The notes under the pieces were generated by a model. The model had not been told where the DNA came from and ran no database searches. It saw only the letters and a program-made list of their open reading frames with translations. From Meandrina meandrites (Eukaryota; Cnidaria; Anthozoa; Scleractinia; Meandrinidae): a stretch of DNA of 64,000 bases. Below, piece after piece: positions 36,489 through 49,190 of this stretch; the stretch's first letter is position 1, and every line of letters begins with the position of its first letter. The position numbers and the translations under genes were made by a program. Location of the stretch: NCBI GenBank assembly GCA_963693305.1, contig OY855905.1, forward strand, positions 35,971,137 to 36,035,136, written 5' to 3'.

Positions 36489-37076
36489 CGAATCGACTGC
36501 TACGCAGACTAGTTAAACAGGAATCGACTGCTACGCAGACTAGTAAAACAGGAATCGACTGCTACACAAACTAGTAAAACATGAATCGACTGCTACGCAG
36601 ACTAGTAAAACAGAAATCGACTGCTACGTAGACTAGTAAAACATGAATCGACTGCTACGCAGACTAGTAAAACAGGAATCGACTGCTACGCAGACTAGTA
36701 AAACATGAGTCGACTGCTACGCAGACTAGTAAAACAGGAATCGACTGCTACAAAGACTAGTAAAACAGGAATCGACTGCTACGCAGACTAATAAAACAGG
36801 AATCGATTGCTACGCAGGCTAGTAAAACAGGAATCGATTGCTACGCAGGCTAGTAAAACATGAATCGACTGCTACGCAAACTAGTAAAACAGGAATCGGC
36901 GACTGCTACGCAGACTAGTAAAACAGGAATCGACTGCTACGCAGACTAGTAAAACATGAATCGACTGCTACGCAGACTAGTAAAACAGGAATCGACTGCT
37001 ACGCAGACTAGTAAAACAGGAATCGATTGCTACGCAGGCTAGTAAAACAAGAATCGATTGCTACGCAGGCTAGTAA
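36489..37076 (+). repeat. 31-bp minisatellite, about 19 copies
   Basis: The unit is close to AATCGACTGCTACGCAGACT followed by AGTAAAACAGG. Copies differ by single bases (ACAGG/ACATG, GACT/GGCT, CGAC/CGAT), and one copy carries a 3-base insertion near 36898. The copies are contiguous with no unique spacers. Confidence 0.95.
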
Positions 37077-39690
37077 ATGAACTAGAACACTAAACTTCGG
37101 TGGAAAGAGAAATATTCCAAATGTTCGGCCATTAGTCTAAATTATATTCAACTTGTTATAAAGCACTGTCGAGTAACTGTTTTTATTCGAAGACCTTTTT
37201 AACAAGAAAGCTATCAGTTCAATCCCAATGTCAACGAACAAATTGAATCAATGAACAAGTTGGATTTTGCATACGACGTTTTGAGGCGTGTGAAGGAAAA
37301 TGAATCGAAGAGGAAGAAGGGAAAATTGAAGGAAGCATTGTATCAGTATTTTTATTATAACCTTGCGATACAGAGGTTCCTTACCTTGTTTCCTTACTGT
37401 TTACATCCTTCTCGTCGCGCGTGTAAAGAAACTTAAAGAGTAAGGAATATCTGTCTCGCAAGGTATTGTATTGTGTATATCTAGGTTGATATCAATATGG
37501 AATGATTATGGAACGCTTTCAACAGTTCAAACTAAATGGATAAGTTCAACAAAAACTGCAGTGCAAATAGCAGCCATATTTATTTTAAAAGATAGTTCTC
37601 CAAACAGTGTAAAACCTGAACTTGAGTAATTTCGCAGTTTATAAAAGCTGTGATAAACAACACTAATTAAATGATCGCATCAAAATAAAGGTGTACACAA
37701 TGTTTCAATTTCTTAAACTTGATATTGCTTTTCTCCAGAAGATGGAGAAAGTGAAAAATCCTCACCGGTTAATGCGAAGCTAAGAACCATATTTACTGTA
37801 ATATAGGCAATACTAAAACGACAGCTGTTTCAGTATCTTAAGAAGAACATGTTATAGTCACGAGAAACCTGCAATCTTTCTTACCTTACTTCAAGCTTTA
37901 AACATTATAATTAGATGGTTAGATTTCTGATAAATCATTTCGAACTTGTCAACCACTGTTTAAACAAAAAGGCATTTTCGATTGGCAGGCCGAGCCCTCT
38001 TTTTATTTCATTTTATGAGAAGGAATCGAAGTTGACCAAAAGTGGAACGCTAATGCAGAAATGTCATTACCCCGCGTACGAAGAATTGTACTTAGAAAAC
38101 CTCGTATATATGCGTATAATATACAAATAAAGTCCAAACAAACTTGGAAATTGCATCCACATCATGAAGGGCCGGGGTTTTACAGGAAAGGAAGAAGGAT
38201 GAAACTAAAGCAAGGTGAACATACAACAGGTGCTCGTGTTGTTGCCTCTTGTAAAAGGTGCTATTGAGCTATTTATATGAGCCGATAAATGTTTAATGCT
38301 ATAATGACTCACAGATTCAGAGGCTTACAGAAGTGTGTTTTAAATGGGCAAGGGATAATCTTAATTACGAGTTTTAGAAGAAGAGGGTTCATCAGCGCAA
38401 CCGGTAAAAAGAACAGCTACACTATCTCTTACATTTTCGGCGTGTGAACTGAGACTCGAGGCACTTCAGCTGCTGAGCTGTACGAAACAAACGCTAAACT
38501 GCCAGATTTCGCCACGCGATTTCAAACAGAAATCGAGTGTGTTTTCTTGACATTGAAGAACGCTAGTTTATACAGGTAAATTAAAGCGCTTACCTTTTTT
38601 TTTTTATCTCCAACCAGGCCCGATGTCTTGTCTGCTAAATCCTTTTACCATCAATGAGTCAGACCCTCTTTAATTTGGCTATAAACGAAACAATGAAAAC
38701 TGTCTTACCGCAAAAAATATTGCGTACACATCATAATTTTAAATGCCCGCTAGCCCCCGTTGCTGTCGAAAAGACGTCAAGAGGATTTCATGTTTTCACT
38801 CTTTCTATACGTTTTGCATTATGGTATATATTTACCTTAGACTTGTTAGGTAAATAATTTTAGGTCGGCGAAACATTGATTTGTCATGCAATAAAATATT
38901 ACATAAGAACATTGGGAAACAAATGCAAATGTGTTGCGTTAATATTTATTTCCATTGCCTTTTTGACATGTGGTAAGGCATACATTATTGACAGGAAACT
39001 TTATAGCCGTGGGAAACAATTTCCGTTTAAAGTAATAAATCTAATTCTTCGGAGTCAGGTGGGGAGGTTTTCAATAAAACTACAAGCGAATGATGTCGAT
39101 AGTTAACACTTCAAAATAAAAAATATTGAAGATATTTCTATTTCTGACTTTTAAAATTACTGAGACGAATTTGTTGATGGTGCCAGAGGGGGCCTTCTCA
39201 AACAAATATTTAAAGTTAAGTACGTTATTAAGCATAAAACTCTCTTAAAATTGCATGTTTTAAACTGTTTAAAGACACTCCACTGCACAGTTTCCTTCAA
39301 AAGGAGACTGCTTTTATTAAAAGGGAAATATCAAGCAAAGTTTTTTTTTTAAGATGTCACAGCTTAATTAAGACTCGACGTTGAAATTACCACTGTCATT
39401 CAACCGGAAGAGCGGCACCTTTGGAAATGGACTAGAATAAACAACAAACAACAGTTCAGCCCATGTTTGCAATGACTCTCGCGCAGAAAACACACACCAG
39501 AAAGAAAAGCAGCTTGACTGTATCATAATTATAGTAAAAATAGGCTTGGAATTTTACTGCTAATGCTGCATTTTTGGTAATGCCGAATCTGTCCCAAAAT
39601 ATTTTAGGAGGACAGACCTTTTTCTCGAAGTTCTCCTCTGTCCGTAAGAACCTTCGTTTTTCTTAATTAAACCTTTTTATTCATTTATTC
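37077..39690. other. Intergenic stretch with no confident gene
   Basis: Short frames at 37251-37436 (rich in Lys/Glu), 38061-38267 and 38876-39106 have no recognisable domain and no supporting splice pattern. Confidence 0.4.
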
Positions 39691-39694
39691 ATTC

Positions 39695-39920
39695 ATTCGT
39701 CCGTTCCTTCGTTCCTTCTTTCGTTCGTTCATTTCTTCGTTCATTCATTCATTCATTCGTTCGTTCGTTCGTTCGTTCGTTCGTTCGTTCGTTCGTTCGT
39801 TCGTTCGTTCGTTCGTTCGTTCGTTCGTTCGTTCGTTCGTTCGTTCGTTCGTTCGTTCGTTCGTTCGTTCGTTCGTTCGTTCTTTCATGCGTTCATGCGT
39901 TCATTCGCTCATTCGTTTGT
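39695..39920. repeat. (CGTT)n microsatellite, about 200 bases
   Basis: Starts as ATTC/CGTT/CTTT variants, then becomes a long uninterrupted run of CGTT, then degenerates again to CATG/CATT forms. It directly precedes the SINE at 39942. Confidence 0.95.
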
Positions 39921-39941
39921 GGTTGTTGGTTGGCTGGTTAA

Positions 39942-40192
39942 GGAGGCAGCGTGGCCGAGTGGCTTAGGGCGCTGGTGTTGTATAATCCGGAGCTCCCGGG
40001 TTGTCACTAGCTCTATTTGTTCTCGGTTGTCGCGAGTTCAAATCCTCGGTCACGCTTTGTATATAGCCAGCTGGTCTGCCTCCTGCCAGTTGGGATTTTT
40101 AACCATGTTATGTTTCATTTAAAATATTTGTTTCCTCTGTTTCAGTGGCATGCCTGCAAACTAACTATCTCGAAGCTAAGTGCATGACCACT
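39942..40192 (+). repeat. tRNA-derived SINE, copy 2 (most complete)
   Basis: AGGAGGCAGCGTGGCCGAGT (A box region), then a split B box region with a partial internal duplication (GGGTTGTCACTAG ... GCGAGTTCAAATCC). The body is CACGCTTTGTATATAGCCAG, CTGGTCTGCCTCCTGCCAG, TTGGGATTTTTAACC and CAGTGGCATGCCTGCAAAC. It defines the intact body into which the RecQ-carrying element inserted in copy 3. Confidence 0.8.
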
Positions 40193-40358
40193 AGAAACAA
40201 CATTTACATTTACGTTTGGTTGGTTGGTTGGTTCTTTCATTTGTTCATTCGCTCATTCGTTTATTCGTTCACCCGTTCATGTGATAGAATGTAAAAATCT
40301 TCGTATATGAGCTCAATAAATTATTATTATTGTTATTATTATTTTATTATTATTCATT

Positions 40359-40471
40359 CACTCATTTGCTTATTTGCTCGTTTGCTCATTCGCTCGTTCG
40401 CTCGTTCGCTCGTTCGCTCGTTCGCTCGTTCGCTCGTTCGCTCGTTCGCTCGTTCGCTCGTTCGCTCGTTC
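40359..40471. repeat. (CGCTCGTT)n 8-bp microsatellite
   Basis: About ten near-identical CGCTCGTT units after TTTGCTCATT variants. It follows an (ATT)n run at 40319-40352. The Arg/Ser-rich frames over it are artefacts. Confidence 0.9.
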
Positions 40472-43400
40472 AAGTTTTGGTTCAAAAAATCATCCAGGTC
40501 GCTGTGAGATATGAAAATAACAATACTTTTGACTTACCATTTTTGGACAAGAAACAGCGATGAAGTAGATGTCCGTAGTAAAGTTACTCAGGAAGAAATT
40601 GTAGTGAAATTAAAGGAAACGACTAATGCTCAAACGTGTTAGAAAGGTAAGAGCGTCGCAGGTTGTATTGAAAAAAAAAAACACAACAGGATATTTGTTT
40701 TATGGAAGCAATTAGAAACTACGTTTATACCCCTTACACCTACGTTCTATCACAAAAGAAACATGATTCTAGAATTTTAATCAAAACTTTTCAGTTGTGG
40801 GGGCTGTCAAGTAACCGGGTTGTCAAGTAACCATATTGGATCTGCTGGAATTATCTTGATATCTTTTCAGTTAATTGCACGTTATAGTGTCAAGGTAAAT
40901 GGATGGGCCATTACTGAGCAGCTAACGGTCACATGGTAATATGTAACACCATGATGGAGGGCAAGCTAGCCCCTGGTACATCCAAAATAAAGAAAAGTCA
41001 ATCTTGGCTAGTTGAAGTCGCTTTATACCAGTGCATTACTTGCCTTCCAGCAAGGTGTTATATTTTTTTTAGATACTGGAGCAATGCGAACGAAGCTGTA
41101 GAAAAATTACCAACGTTTGCGAGGGTGAGGAAGGGAGGAGAGGAAAGGGCATTGGGGGGAGGGAGAGAGGGGGGGAGAGAGGGAGGGGAGGGTAGAGGGA
41201 GAGAGGGAGGTAAGAAAAAAAACCTAAAACGCGTCTGCTAATAAGTTCTACTTTTAAAAATTAATAATGGATACAGCGAAACACCGCGGCCTATTTTTTT
41301 TTTATTTTAAAATATTTGTTAAGCGCTATTGAATTACAGGAAACAGTTTTCATTAGTCTTTTCCACCGATAACTTCTCGTAATTATTTGTGTTCAATAAC
41401 GCAGTTGATCATCGAATACAGACGATCGAAAGGCAGTGGTTTTCAGTTCACAGGTTAAGCGTCCTGATTTTCTAGGAACTACCGTCCTGTGAAAATGTTT
41501 TATTTTATTCATTTCTGTTGTGTGTAGCGTTTTCGTCAAGTTTGGAATTTTGAACAGAGCAAATAAAGTGGAGCAAGGTAGCATCATTCAGTATACCTAG
41601 CCTGCGTATCTAGCGACTTTGTTGGGGTTAACGTGCGCGCAAGGAAGCGGCGAAACTCCCGGCCCTAGGCTCCTCGCCTCTTCGCCGTCAAAGGCGCTAA
41701 AACACCGTGTTGGGATTTCCGTTGTTTGTTTTAAGTAAAAAGGATGCAAAATAAGCCAATTTATAAGTAACATAAAGCAGATTAGGGAGGTTATACATGT
41801 TGTTTACCAAAACAAACAAGTCTGTCACGTAACATGATGGTAAGACAAGAATACTCTTTAGTTATGTCTAAAAGTCAGATTTCAGTACTGAGTCACATTG
41901 TAGCTTTCCCGTTATGTCATACATGTCTTTGCTTCACTTTGGCTTCAATAATTCTCTTATCTTTCTAAGCCCTGGTCAAGAAATTATCCCTCACCTCACC
42001 TCACCTCACCAAACGCGATAGACTGCTTACCGATTTTATTCAAGTGCAAGCCAAATGTTTTACTTTCTTAATATCTATAATTATTCTGCGCTCTCCAATC
42101 TCTGGACTTCCAGTCTTGTACTTCATTTTATCTAAATTGTATTTTGAATGTCCCCGGTGTAGTGGGGCTTTGTTGTAAATGGAGTCGTGGATCATGTCTG
42201 TCCACCGAGATAATCATAATTGTTACAATAAGTATTTAGCCCAGTGCTTTTCAGGACTCGTGAACCAAGTTTGCCGATTGAGATTTACCTTCAAATGTTA
42301 AAGTCATTGAGAACTTAGTGCACTGTAACTGCGTTCTTGTAGTTCGTTCTGATTGCACTATCATCATTTCAGTAGATCATTGTATACGTATGATATTTTT
42401 CAGATGTTTATGAAATAAACTTTGGAAACAATAATTACAAACTCTGTTTGAATCGGATCCTAGAAGAGGACTATGGTATTTCAGGGAAAAGAAGATTATA
42501 CAGGTATCCCATGATGCAACGCGGATCTACTATATAACAATTTCAGGGCTTGGGGATTATGACCCCAGATAAAGGATTAGGACCTCTCACAACCCTATCG
42601 GATTTGGTCCCCTGACCAGAGAGGATTAGGTCCTCTCGCTGCCAAGCACCTGATCTGTGTTACCCTAAATGATTTCTATGCAAATCGAGAACTTCATCCC
42701 CTAGCCCTTTCTCCGACATCAATTGCTCTTGTATATTTGTTCATTTCATGGGTGGGGAGCATTAACAGTAAATCAGAGAAAACCTTCACTGTCGAAACAA
42801 ATCGCCGTCAAAATGTTGGAGATATTGTCTTCGCTGAAACGTTGTTGAAATTAACTGGAAAAGCAATGGAGAAAGACATCAACCATTTCAGGATTTATAT
42901 TTCCTGCGCACCGCCATTTTGGAACAAATGACGTCACATGGCTGTATCAGAAAACAATTGCTTCTTTGTACTGCAATAAAAGCACGACAATGTGACGTCA
43001 TCGCAAATGTCGGCGTGTGGGTATTAAATATAAAGCCCAAAATAACAGATATTTATAGCCTGTATTTGCATTTATACCAAAAATAATTTTAACTTGTTTT
43101 CAACACATTTTCTTCTCCGACTATATTTCCACATCAATTTAATAGCAATATGTTCCAACAGTGGATGATTTATTTAAGAGAAAAAAAACTGTAGTGATCG
43201 GACGCGAATTGCCATAAATGTAAAAGTATTGAAAAGTTAGCGTCTATCCCGCATAAACTCTTGCACCAAAACGCAGCTAAATTCCCGTGATAGCAGTGTA
43301 GTGGGACTCAAAAATTTCCAATAGAGCAATTTGGACACAGTTATATTAATCAAGCACATAAAAGTAATTATCATACGGTCTATATAACTCTGAAGAAAAC

Positions 43401-44700
43401 AAATTTTCAATTAGTTGTTTTCCTCACATAGGAATTAAGAAACCTGAAAAGATAATAGGACTAATGACGCGTGAGCGGAATATTAATGTTTCAATTATAG
43501 TGCCTGAGTTGTTTGTTCATTTGGGATCAAAATAACATTTATAACAACAGCAACAGAGGGGTTTAAAAGAACCCGTCCGATTTCGATAGTTTTTTTTACT
43601 TATCCTAAACTACATACAGGTAAGATATATAATTGTAGTTTTGGTGTATATTTTGCTTATTTATGTTATATTTCACCTTTAGTAATAATTGCGCTTCTCG
43701 CCGGTTGAATGCAAAATATAAAAATACTGAGGCTTGAATCAATTTATTTTAGGTCGACCCAACAGTTTGAAATGGTTAGTTCTAAAGTTCATGAATCGAC
43801 CATCGGATTTTAATTCGGAGCAGCATACATTGTTAATACATTTCAGCAAGCATCTCGATACCATACCAAAACCAGAAACGTACTTGAAAGCACTTGTTAT
43901 GTATAGGGTAATTGTAGTAAGTCATTCGATGCATACCGAATGCATTTATATTCCTGCACTATTTAATGTAAGTGGGCGTCTATATCGGTAAACATTTTAT
44001 GCAACAAGAATGGTTGTGTGTTTTTTTGTGAAATCTTTATTTTTTACTGAACTTGTAAAAAGCTGTAAAACAACAAGTCAATTTGCAGCGCGCTGCTTCG
44101 ACCCTCTTAATTTCCTTCCAGGAAACATTTGGAATTGTTTATGCTTATCAAATACGAAATATTTAATTATATAAAAAAATAATATAAGATAGAAACCGAG
44201 TTACATTTGCGAGTTAGTAATAAAAGCACGAGGTCAAGAAACTATAATTAGATTAGGTAGTATGGCTGTACGGAGATAAACTATTGACATGCAAACTAAA
44301 TTGAGTCCACCAGTTGACCGGTCTGCATCTTGAACTTCAAACAGACCTGCGATCTCTGGACAACAAAAGACAGAATGAGGTCGGAGAAGAAAACCCTTAC
44401 ATCATTTCTGACCCTGAACCTTTGGTCCTCTATCTACGCATGATTCACAGTCGGTCCAAAACTATAAAATGGCGATGCCAGAAAAAAAGTCGTTAACCTC
44501 TCCTTTACGATAGCTGGCAAATTTTAATTTCCAAAAAGAGGAGAAAAATGCCGGACCAATAATTATTTGCTTAACGTTCCTTCTTTTGATCCAAAATTTA
44601 ACATTTAAGAGGACAAAAGTTAATAGAGCACTTCGTATTAGTCTCGATTTGATTGTACTGTGAAGCTTTTAAAATTTTGAATTATAATTTCTTCTTTACT
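40472..44700. other. Long intergenic stretch with no confident gene
   Basis: Contains a GA-rich run at 41127-41215 and a CTCAC repeat near 41990-42008. Frames at 42737-42931, 43734-43991 and 44314-44496 have no domain I recognise. The end may contain a 5' untranslated intron of the GPCR gene: a pyrimidine-rich tract and TTTCTAG end at about 44710. Confidence 0.4.
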
Positions 44701-44732
44701 CCCGTTTCTAGAGTTTGGAACAACAAACGACA

Positions 44733-46021
44733 ATGAATTTCACAGAAGTCAGTGTTTCCGCTAATCAAACTCGATCATCAGCAATTGATGACTTCGGTCA
44801 TGGGAATGCCTTTTCTTTAGCTGCTAGGATCTTCAACGGAATCATTATCTCTATCTTGTTCACGTTTGGAATAGCTACGGACGCCATTGTATTACATGTC
44901 CTCAGAAGAAGAAGAGGCATTCTGTTGAAAAACACGTCAGCGATCTTAATTAATTTGATGATAGCTGACTTGATCTGCTGCCTAGTCGTGTTACCTTCAG
45001 ATTTTGCATTACTTTTCCTCCAGCGAAAGAAGTGTTCAAAGTGTGTTTTGTCTTTAAAACTGTCATGATATTCCTCAACTGCGGTTTCACCATTGTCTTA
45101 AGTATCGAACGCTTCATTACCGCCACATACGTTGGTAATAGGAGACGAAACCACTTTTCCAAATCACTGTTACTGTGTTTGTCTGCGATCTGGCTCCTAA
45201 GTCTGGGAGACGCAGCCATTTCTTATTATACTTTTAAAGACCGCAGCCAATTACCATGGAAACTTCCTGGCTTAGTAAATAGTGCCAGTTCTCGCAGTCC
45301 CTCGGCTGGCACTGTTATAGCAGCGGTTCTTGTTCTAGCAGCATTCTTTACAATCCTGTTTTCACTGTATCGCATCCGAAGCTTTCTTCGTGTGGTCAAG
45401 CAAGATATTGTAAATGGGCCGTTTGATAATTTTTCAGAGAGACTAACAAGAATGCATAAACGAATTAATTTAGCTAACTTGGTTTCGCTCGCCATATTGG
45501 CTGTCTCATACCTGCCAATGGTTACGGCAAATCTGCTATGGTATAGCTTCAAACGACAGAAGGAGGATTTTAATGCAATTGCAGCAGTCTTCTGTTCCAT
45601 GGCTCACACCGTCAATCCTCTAATTGCTATTTCAATGAGTCGTCGGATACAGAGGGCCTTCTTAACAGTGCTTAATTCGCTTTGCCAATCGCACACTCTG
45701 CGAAGGAGGATGCCCAGGAACTCTAGCTTTAGAACAAGACCAGCAATACCTAGAATACCCGAAAACAATGTTCAGGACTATCAGTGTAACTCGTCAATGT
45801 TTTCAAAAATTTGTAACGAAAGCAGCCTAGATCACATAATCGAAAAAGTTAAAACTGTCAACTGTCTCGGATGCAACAGCACTATGGAGTCCAATATTCA
45901 AGTAAGCGCAACGAAAAAGAGACTTACGAAACAATACTCTTCACCTTTAGGAAAACCGTTGCGCACTCATCTTTCTTTAAAGAAGACATACTCAGGACCA
46001 CCAAGAACCCTCCGTATTTGA
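44733..46021 (+). pseudogene. Intronless class A (rhodopsin-like) GPCR with one frameshift
   Basis: It starts at ATG 44733 (MNFTEVSVSANQTRSS, two N-glycosylation sites). TM1 and TM2 (NLMIADLICCLVVLP, with the L-x-x-AD signature) lie in one frame. From about 45012 the match moves by one base to the frame holding PPAKEVFKVCFVFKT and the rest. That frame has TM3 ending SIERF (a DRY variant), TM4 (SAIWLLSLGDAAISYY), TM5 (IAAVLVLAAFFTILFSLY), TM6 (LVSLAILAVSYLPMV), TM7 (SMAHTVNPLIAISMSRR, an NPxxY variant) and a ~110-residue tail. All seven TM segments are present with a single lesion between TM2 and TM3. A sequencing or assembly error in the T/C run is as likely as true loss. The ligand is unknown; cnidarians have many such orphan receptors. 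Confidence 0.75.
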
Positions 46022-46059
46022 AACCTCACGGAGGGAAATTACATAATTCACACCTACTT

Positions 46060-46400
46060 ACTTACTGACTGACTGACTGACTGACTGCATGACTGACCGG
46101 TGAGGGTAAAAGGAGGAATGAGTTTGCGGAATGGCATGTGGCATGACTTGCGGAATGGCATAATTTATGCGGAATATTATACTCGTGGAATGACGTCATG
46201 AAATAATTTCAATCCACGCTCGTTCCCAACCCTCCCCATTTGTTTTCTCACCGATGACTGACTGACTGACTAACTAACTTACAGTAACAGTAACAGTATT
46301 TTTTTTTGTGCCTTACTCTCCAAAGGGCGGTATTGGTCTAGTTACAATAAAAGGTTATATATCAACTAATAAACAAACGAAAATACAATACTGACTGCAT

Positions 46401-46435
<35 letters not shown>

Positions 46436-46560
46436 GGCGTGACTGACTGACTGACTGCATGACTGACTGACAGACTGACTGACTTCATGACTGCATGACT
46501 GACAGACTGACTGACGGCATGACTGCATGACTGACTGACTGACTGACTGACTGACTTAAT
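46060..46560. repeat. (GACT)n microsatellite clusters
   Basis: Runs of GACTGACT with TGCAT interruptions at 46061-46095, 46254-46280 and 46389-46556, separated by ordinary sequence. Confidence 0.9.
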
Positions 46561-46969
46561 TGCTTAACCCTTCAAAGTTTGACTCCTTACAACTTTTCTT
46601 CGAGTCGTTGGATGAAAATGACGACACTCTCCTATAATTTTTTTAAAGTCCAGAACAGCTGGGAGATTTGAAAAAAAGCACAACGGCAACGAAAACGTCG
46701 CAAAAAAAAAAATGTTCAGTGAGCGGGGCAATGGCTTTGCACGCGTGTTATAAACAACAACAACTTTATTACCAAATTACTTAAATACAATTCTTCAAAA
46801 AATTATAATTAAAACAGAATATCGGTAACAACGCTCAGAAAAACTAAAAAGCTTATCGAGCTGAGCGAGGTAAAATTAAATCTGCTAACAACGCTTAACA
46901 TCGCCACTGTTATGTTTCAATTTGGACTTCATGTAAGAAACTTAATTGATCGAATCAGGAGATAAAGTG

Positions 46970-46970
46970 A

Positions 46971-47022
<52 letters not shown>

Positions 47023-47087
47023 TATTTTTTTAAATAATTACAAAACTTTATTGAGCACTTTTCATACAAACTAGAATCTTAGAATCT

Positions 47088-47123
<36 letters not shown>

Positions 47124-47140
47124 TTTTTTTTTTTTTTTTA
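46970..47140. repeat. (AAT)n tracts and T-run at the 3' end of the retroelement
   Basis: AAT repeats at 46973-47022 and 47092-47122, then a T run. On the minus strand these come after the stop of the RT frame, so they are probably the simple-repeat tail of the retrotransposon. Confidence 0.7.
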
Positions 47141-47326
47141 ATACTAATAATAATTTATTAACCAATTTCTAAAGGAATTACAATGATTTTACTATTCGAG
47201 TAAGAACTTTGTATATAAACATATTATTTACATAATAATACAGTGTCTTTAAAAAATGTAGAAAAATAGTAAAAGCGACTTCAAGAGCAACAATAAGAGA
47301 AGAACTATATATTAAAAATATTCGAT

Positions 47327-49190
47327 CTAAATTGCAGTACGAGAATTCTCTACTTGAAAGTCCATATCATAAATGTCAATGTTCCTGTTTCTCTTTACAG
47401 TTCTTGATCCCCTTAGGCAGATTAAGGCGGATCGGAGGATCGCAAATGAGACTTTTGATCTGATCCAAGACACCGTTGTTGCGTAATCCTCCCCTTTCTT
47501 TGCGGCAATTAATTCTGCAAGCCTACTGTGATACCTCTTGCACTCCTCGCCCATTCCTCCGGTGGATGTAAACACCAATGGAGTGAAAGTTCCCTGTTCT
47601 ACTTGAAGAACCCTGTCTGCGTAAGCCCTCTTCTTCTCATTTTCATGGTTACGGTATATCTGCTTGGGGGTTTGGTCCTTGTAGGAATCCGCGTTGGGGT
47701 GACACACCCTCACATCAAAGAACGCGGATCTCTGCTTCTCCCAAAACCCCCGGGCATGTATATCTAGGCGAGCATCTGGCGTTGTGTTAGCGCCGCTTGG
47801 TAGCCTCTCTCCAGTCAGTTCTTGAAGGACGGGCTCTATTTCGACATCACTACAGACCATCTTAAGCAAGTCAGCCTCGAGGTCACGGAGTTCGTTATGG
47901 CGCTGAATTATGAATCCGCCTCTCCTACAAATCATTGCATGATCGATTGTAAAGGCGTCACCGCACACGCACACTGTCGGCTTGTCGTCAATTTCCCAGT
48001 CATACCTGAGCTTTACAGCATCTCGGAACTCGCCTTTATTCAGGTTGTAGCCCATGTCTTTTAATGGGAGGGCCGTGAGCCAGTTAGAAGCACCTTTCTC
48101 GGTTGCGAGATCAGTGGCTCGTTGTGTCTTCTGAGGTAGAGACTCCCTGACATTGCCAAACCTAGTCTGAAGCGCTTCGTTGGTTTCTCTTCGCACGCAC
48201 TGCTGTAGTGTCTTGACAGCAGTATCCGCCGGTGTTTCATGATCCTGTGCGATTATTTTCTCGACTAGGGGCGCTGTGATCTTGGTTGACACCTTGAATT
48301 GGGACGCTGCATCCTGGCTTGGATTAATAAGTCCAAGCCCCCCTAGCCGCACTGGAAGTGCCACTAGGTCCCTCTCTTCTTTTGTGCAGTGGTGATCAGT
48401 GATTGATGGTATTAGTACATCTGCAATAGCACGCTCCAGGGGCTCTAATAGATCTTCTATATCAGGAAGTGTTCTGAGAAAATATGTCCAGCGGTGGCGA
48501 AGACCGAAGGTGAATGCCGCATAGCACGCCTGTGGGTTTGATGTGGCATACTCGGCTAGCTTTACCACCTGGCTCACCCACTCTTCAACCTTTCCATCGA
48601 CATACTCTTCGAGATAAGCTCGAGAGCCCAGAGCGGCGCCTAGATGTTTTTGTCCCTGCGTAGAGATGTTTATCGCAGTCCCCTCGAAGATGGCTTTAGC
48701 AAGGTCCTTCTTGTCGGGTTTCGTAATAAGCCAGCACTTTTTGGCGTTAGGGTAGTACCCCAAATCAGGTCCTGCCTCAGTCAGCACATCCCACCATCGC
48801 TTGATATCTTCCAACGAACCTGCACCACTCGCGTCATCGGCAAACCAGCACTGCTTCAAATCGTTCGAAATCCCCAGGCGAGTAATCAGAGGTTGTAGAC
48901 TGATGGCGTAAATTCCCATCGCTAGAGGATCTCCTTGCGTTGTACCCTCTGCAGACCTGATCTCCTTCCCTCCGATTATGAATAGTCTTGCTGGTTCTCG
49001 ATACGTATTGATAGCGTACGTTGCAATAGGTGGGCAGAGTACTCTAATATTGTGGAGGGCAGCAGCTCTGTTTAGTGCATTGAATGCATTTGAGGCGTCA
49101 ATCAGGAGTACAGCATCCGTCTCATCAGCTTCGAATATAGAGTGTATGGCGTGGACTGCGGTGTATGGCGTGGACTGTGGTTTTTGATAT
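47327..49190 (-). mobile_element. Non-LTR retrotransposon fragment: C-terminal RT plus probable restriction-like endonuclease
   Basis: Open on the minus strand from about 49185 to the stop at 47327, about 615 codons. RT motif A is [15 protein letters not shown], motif B is [19 protein letters not shown], and motif C is WFADDASG (FADD in place of YADD). Downstream a zinc-finger-like [19 protein letters not shown] is followed by TPDARLDI and FFDVRVCHP. This spacing fits the CCHC plus PD-(D/E)XK endonuclease of R2-type site-specific elements. The N-terminal part and the first RT motifs are missing; the 5' break is near 49190, next to a doubled 18-base segment (49148-49183). The frame has no internal stop, so the fragment is recent. 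Assignment to an RLE-type clade is inference. Confidence 0.75.

Noticed and set aside
36489..37076. Regular ~31-base repeats resembling a CRISPR array
   Set aside because: The units are contiguous with no unique spacers, and the setting is an animal nuclear genome; this is a minisatellite.
40307..40563. Arg/Ser-rich frames (SFARSLVR repeats)
   Set aside because: Translation of the CGCTCGTT microsatellite; no other coding support.
42737..43991. Small frames in the 40-44 kb gap (42737-42931, 43734-43991)
   Set aside because: No domain, no neighbouring exons in phase and no codon-use signal beyond background.
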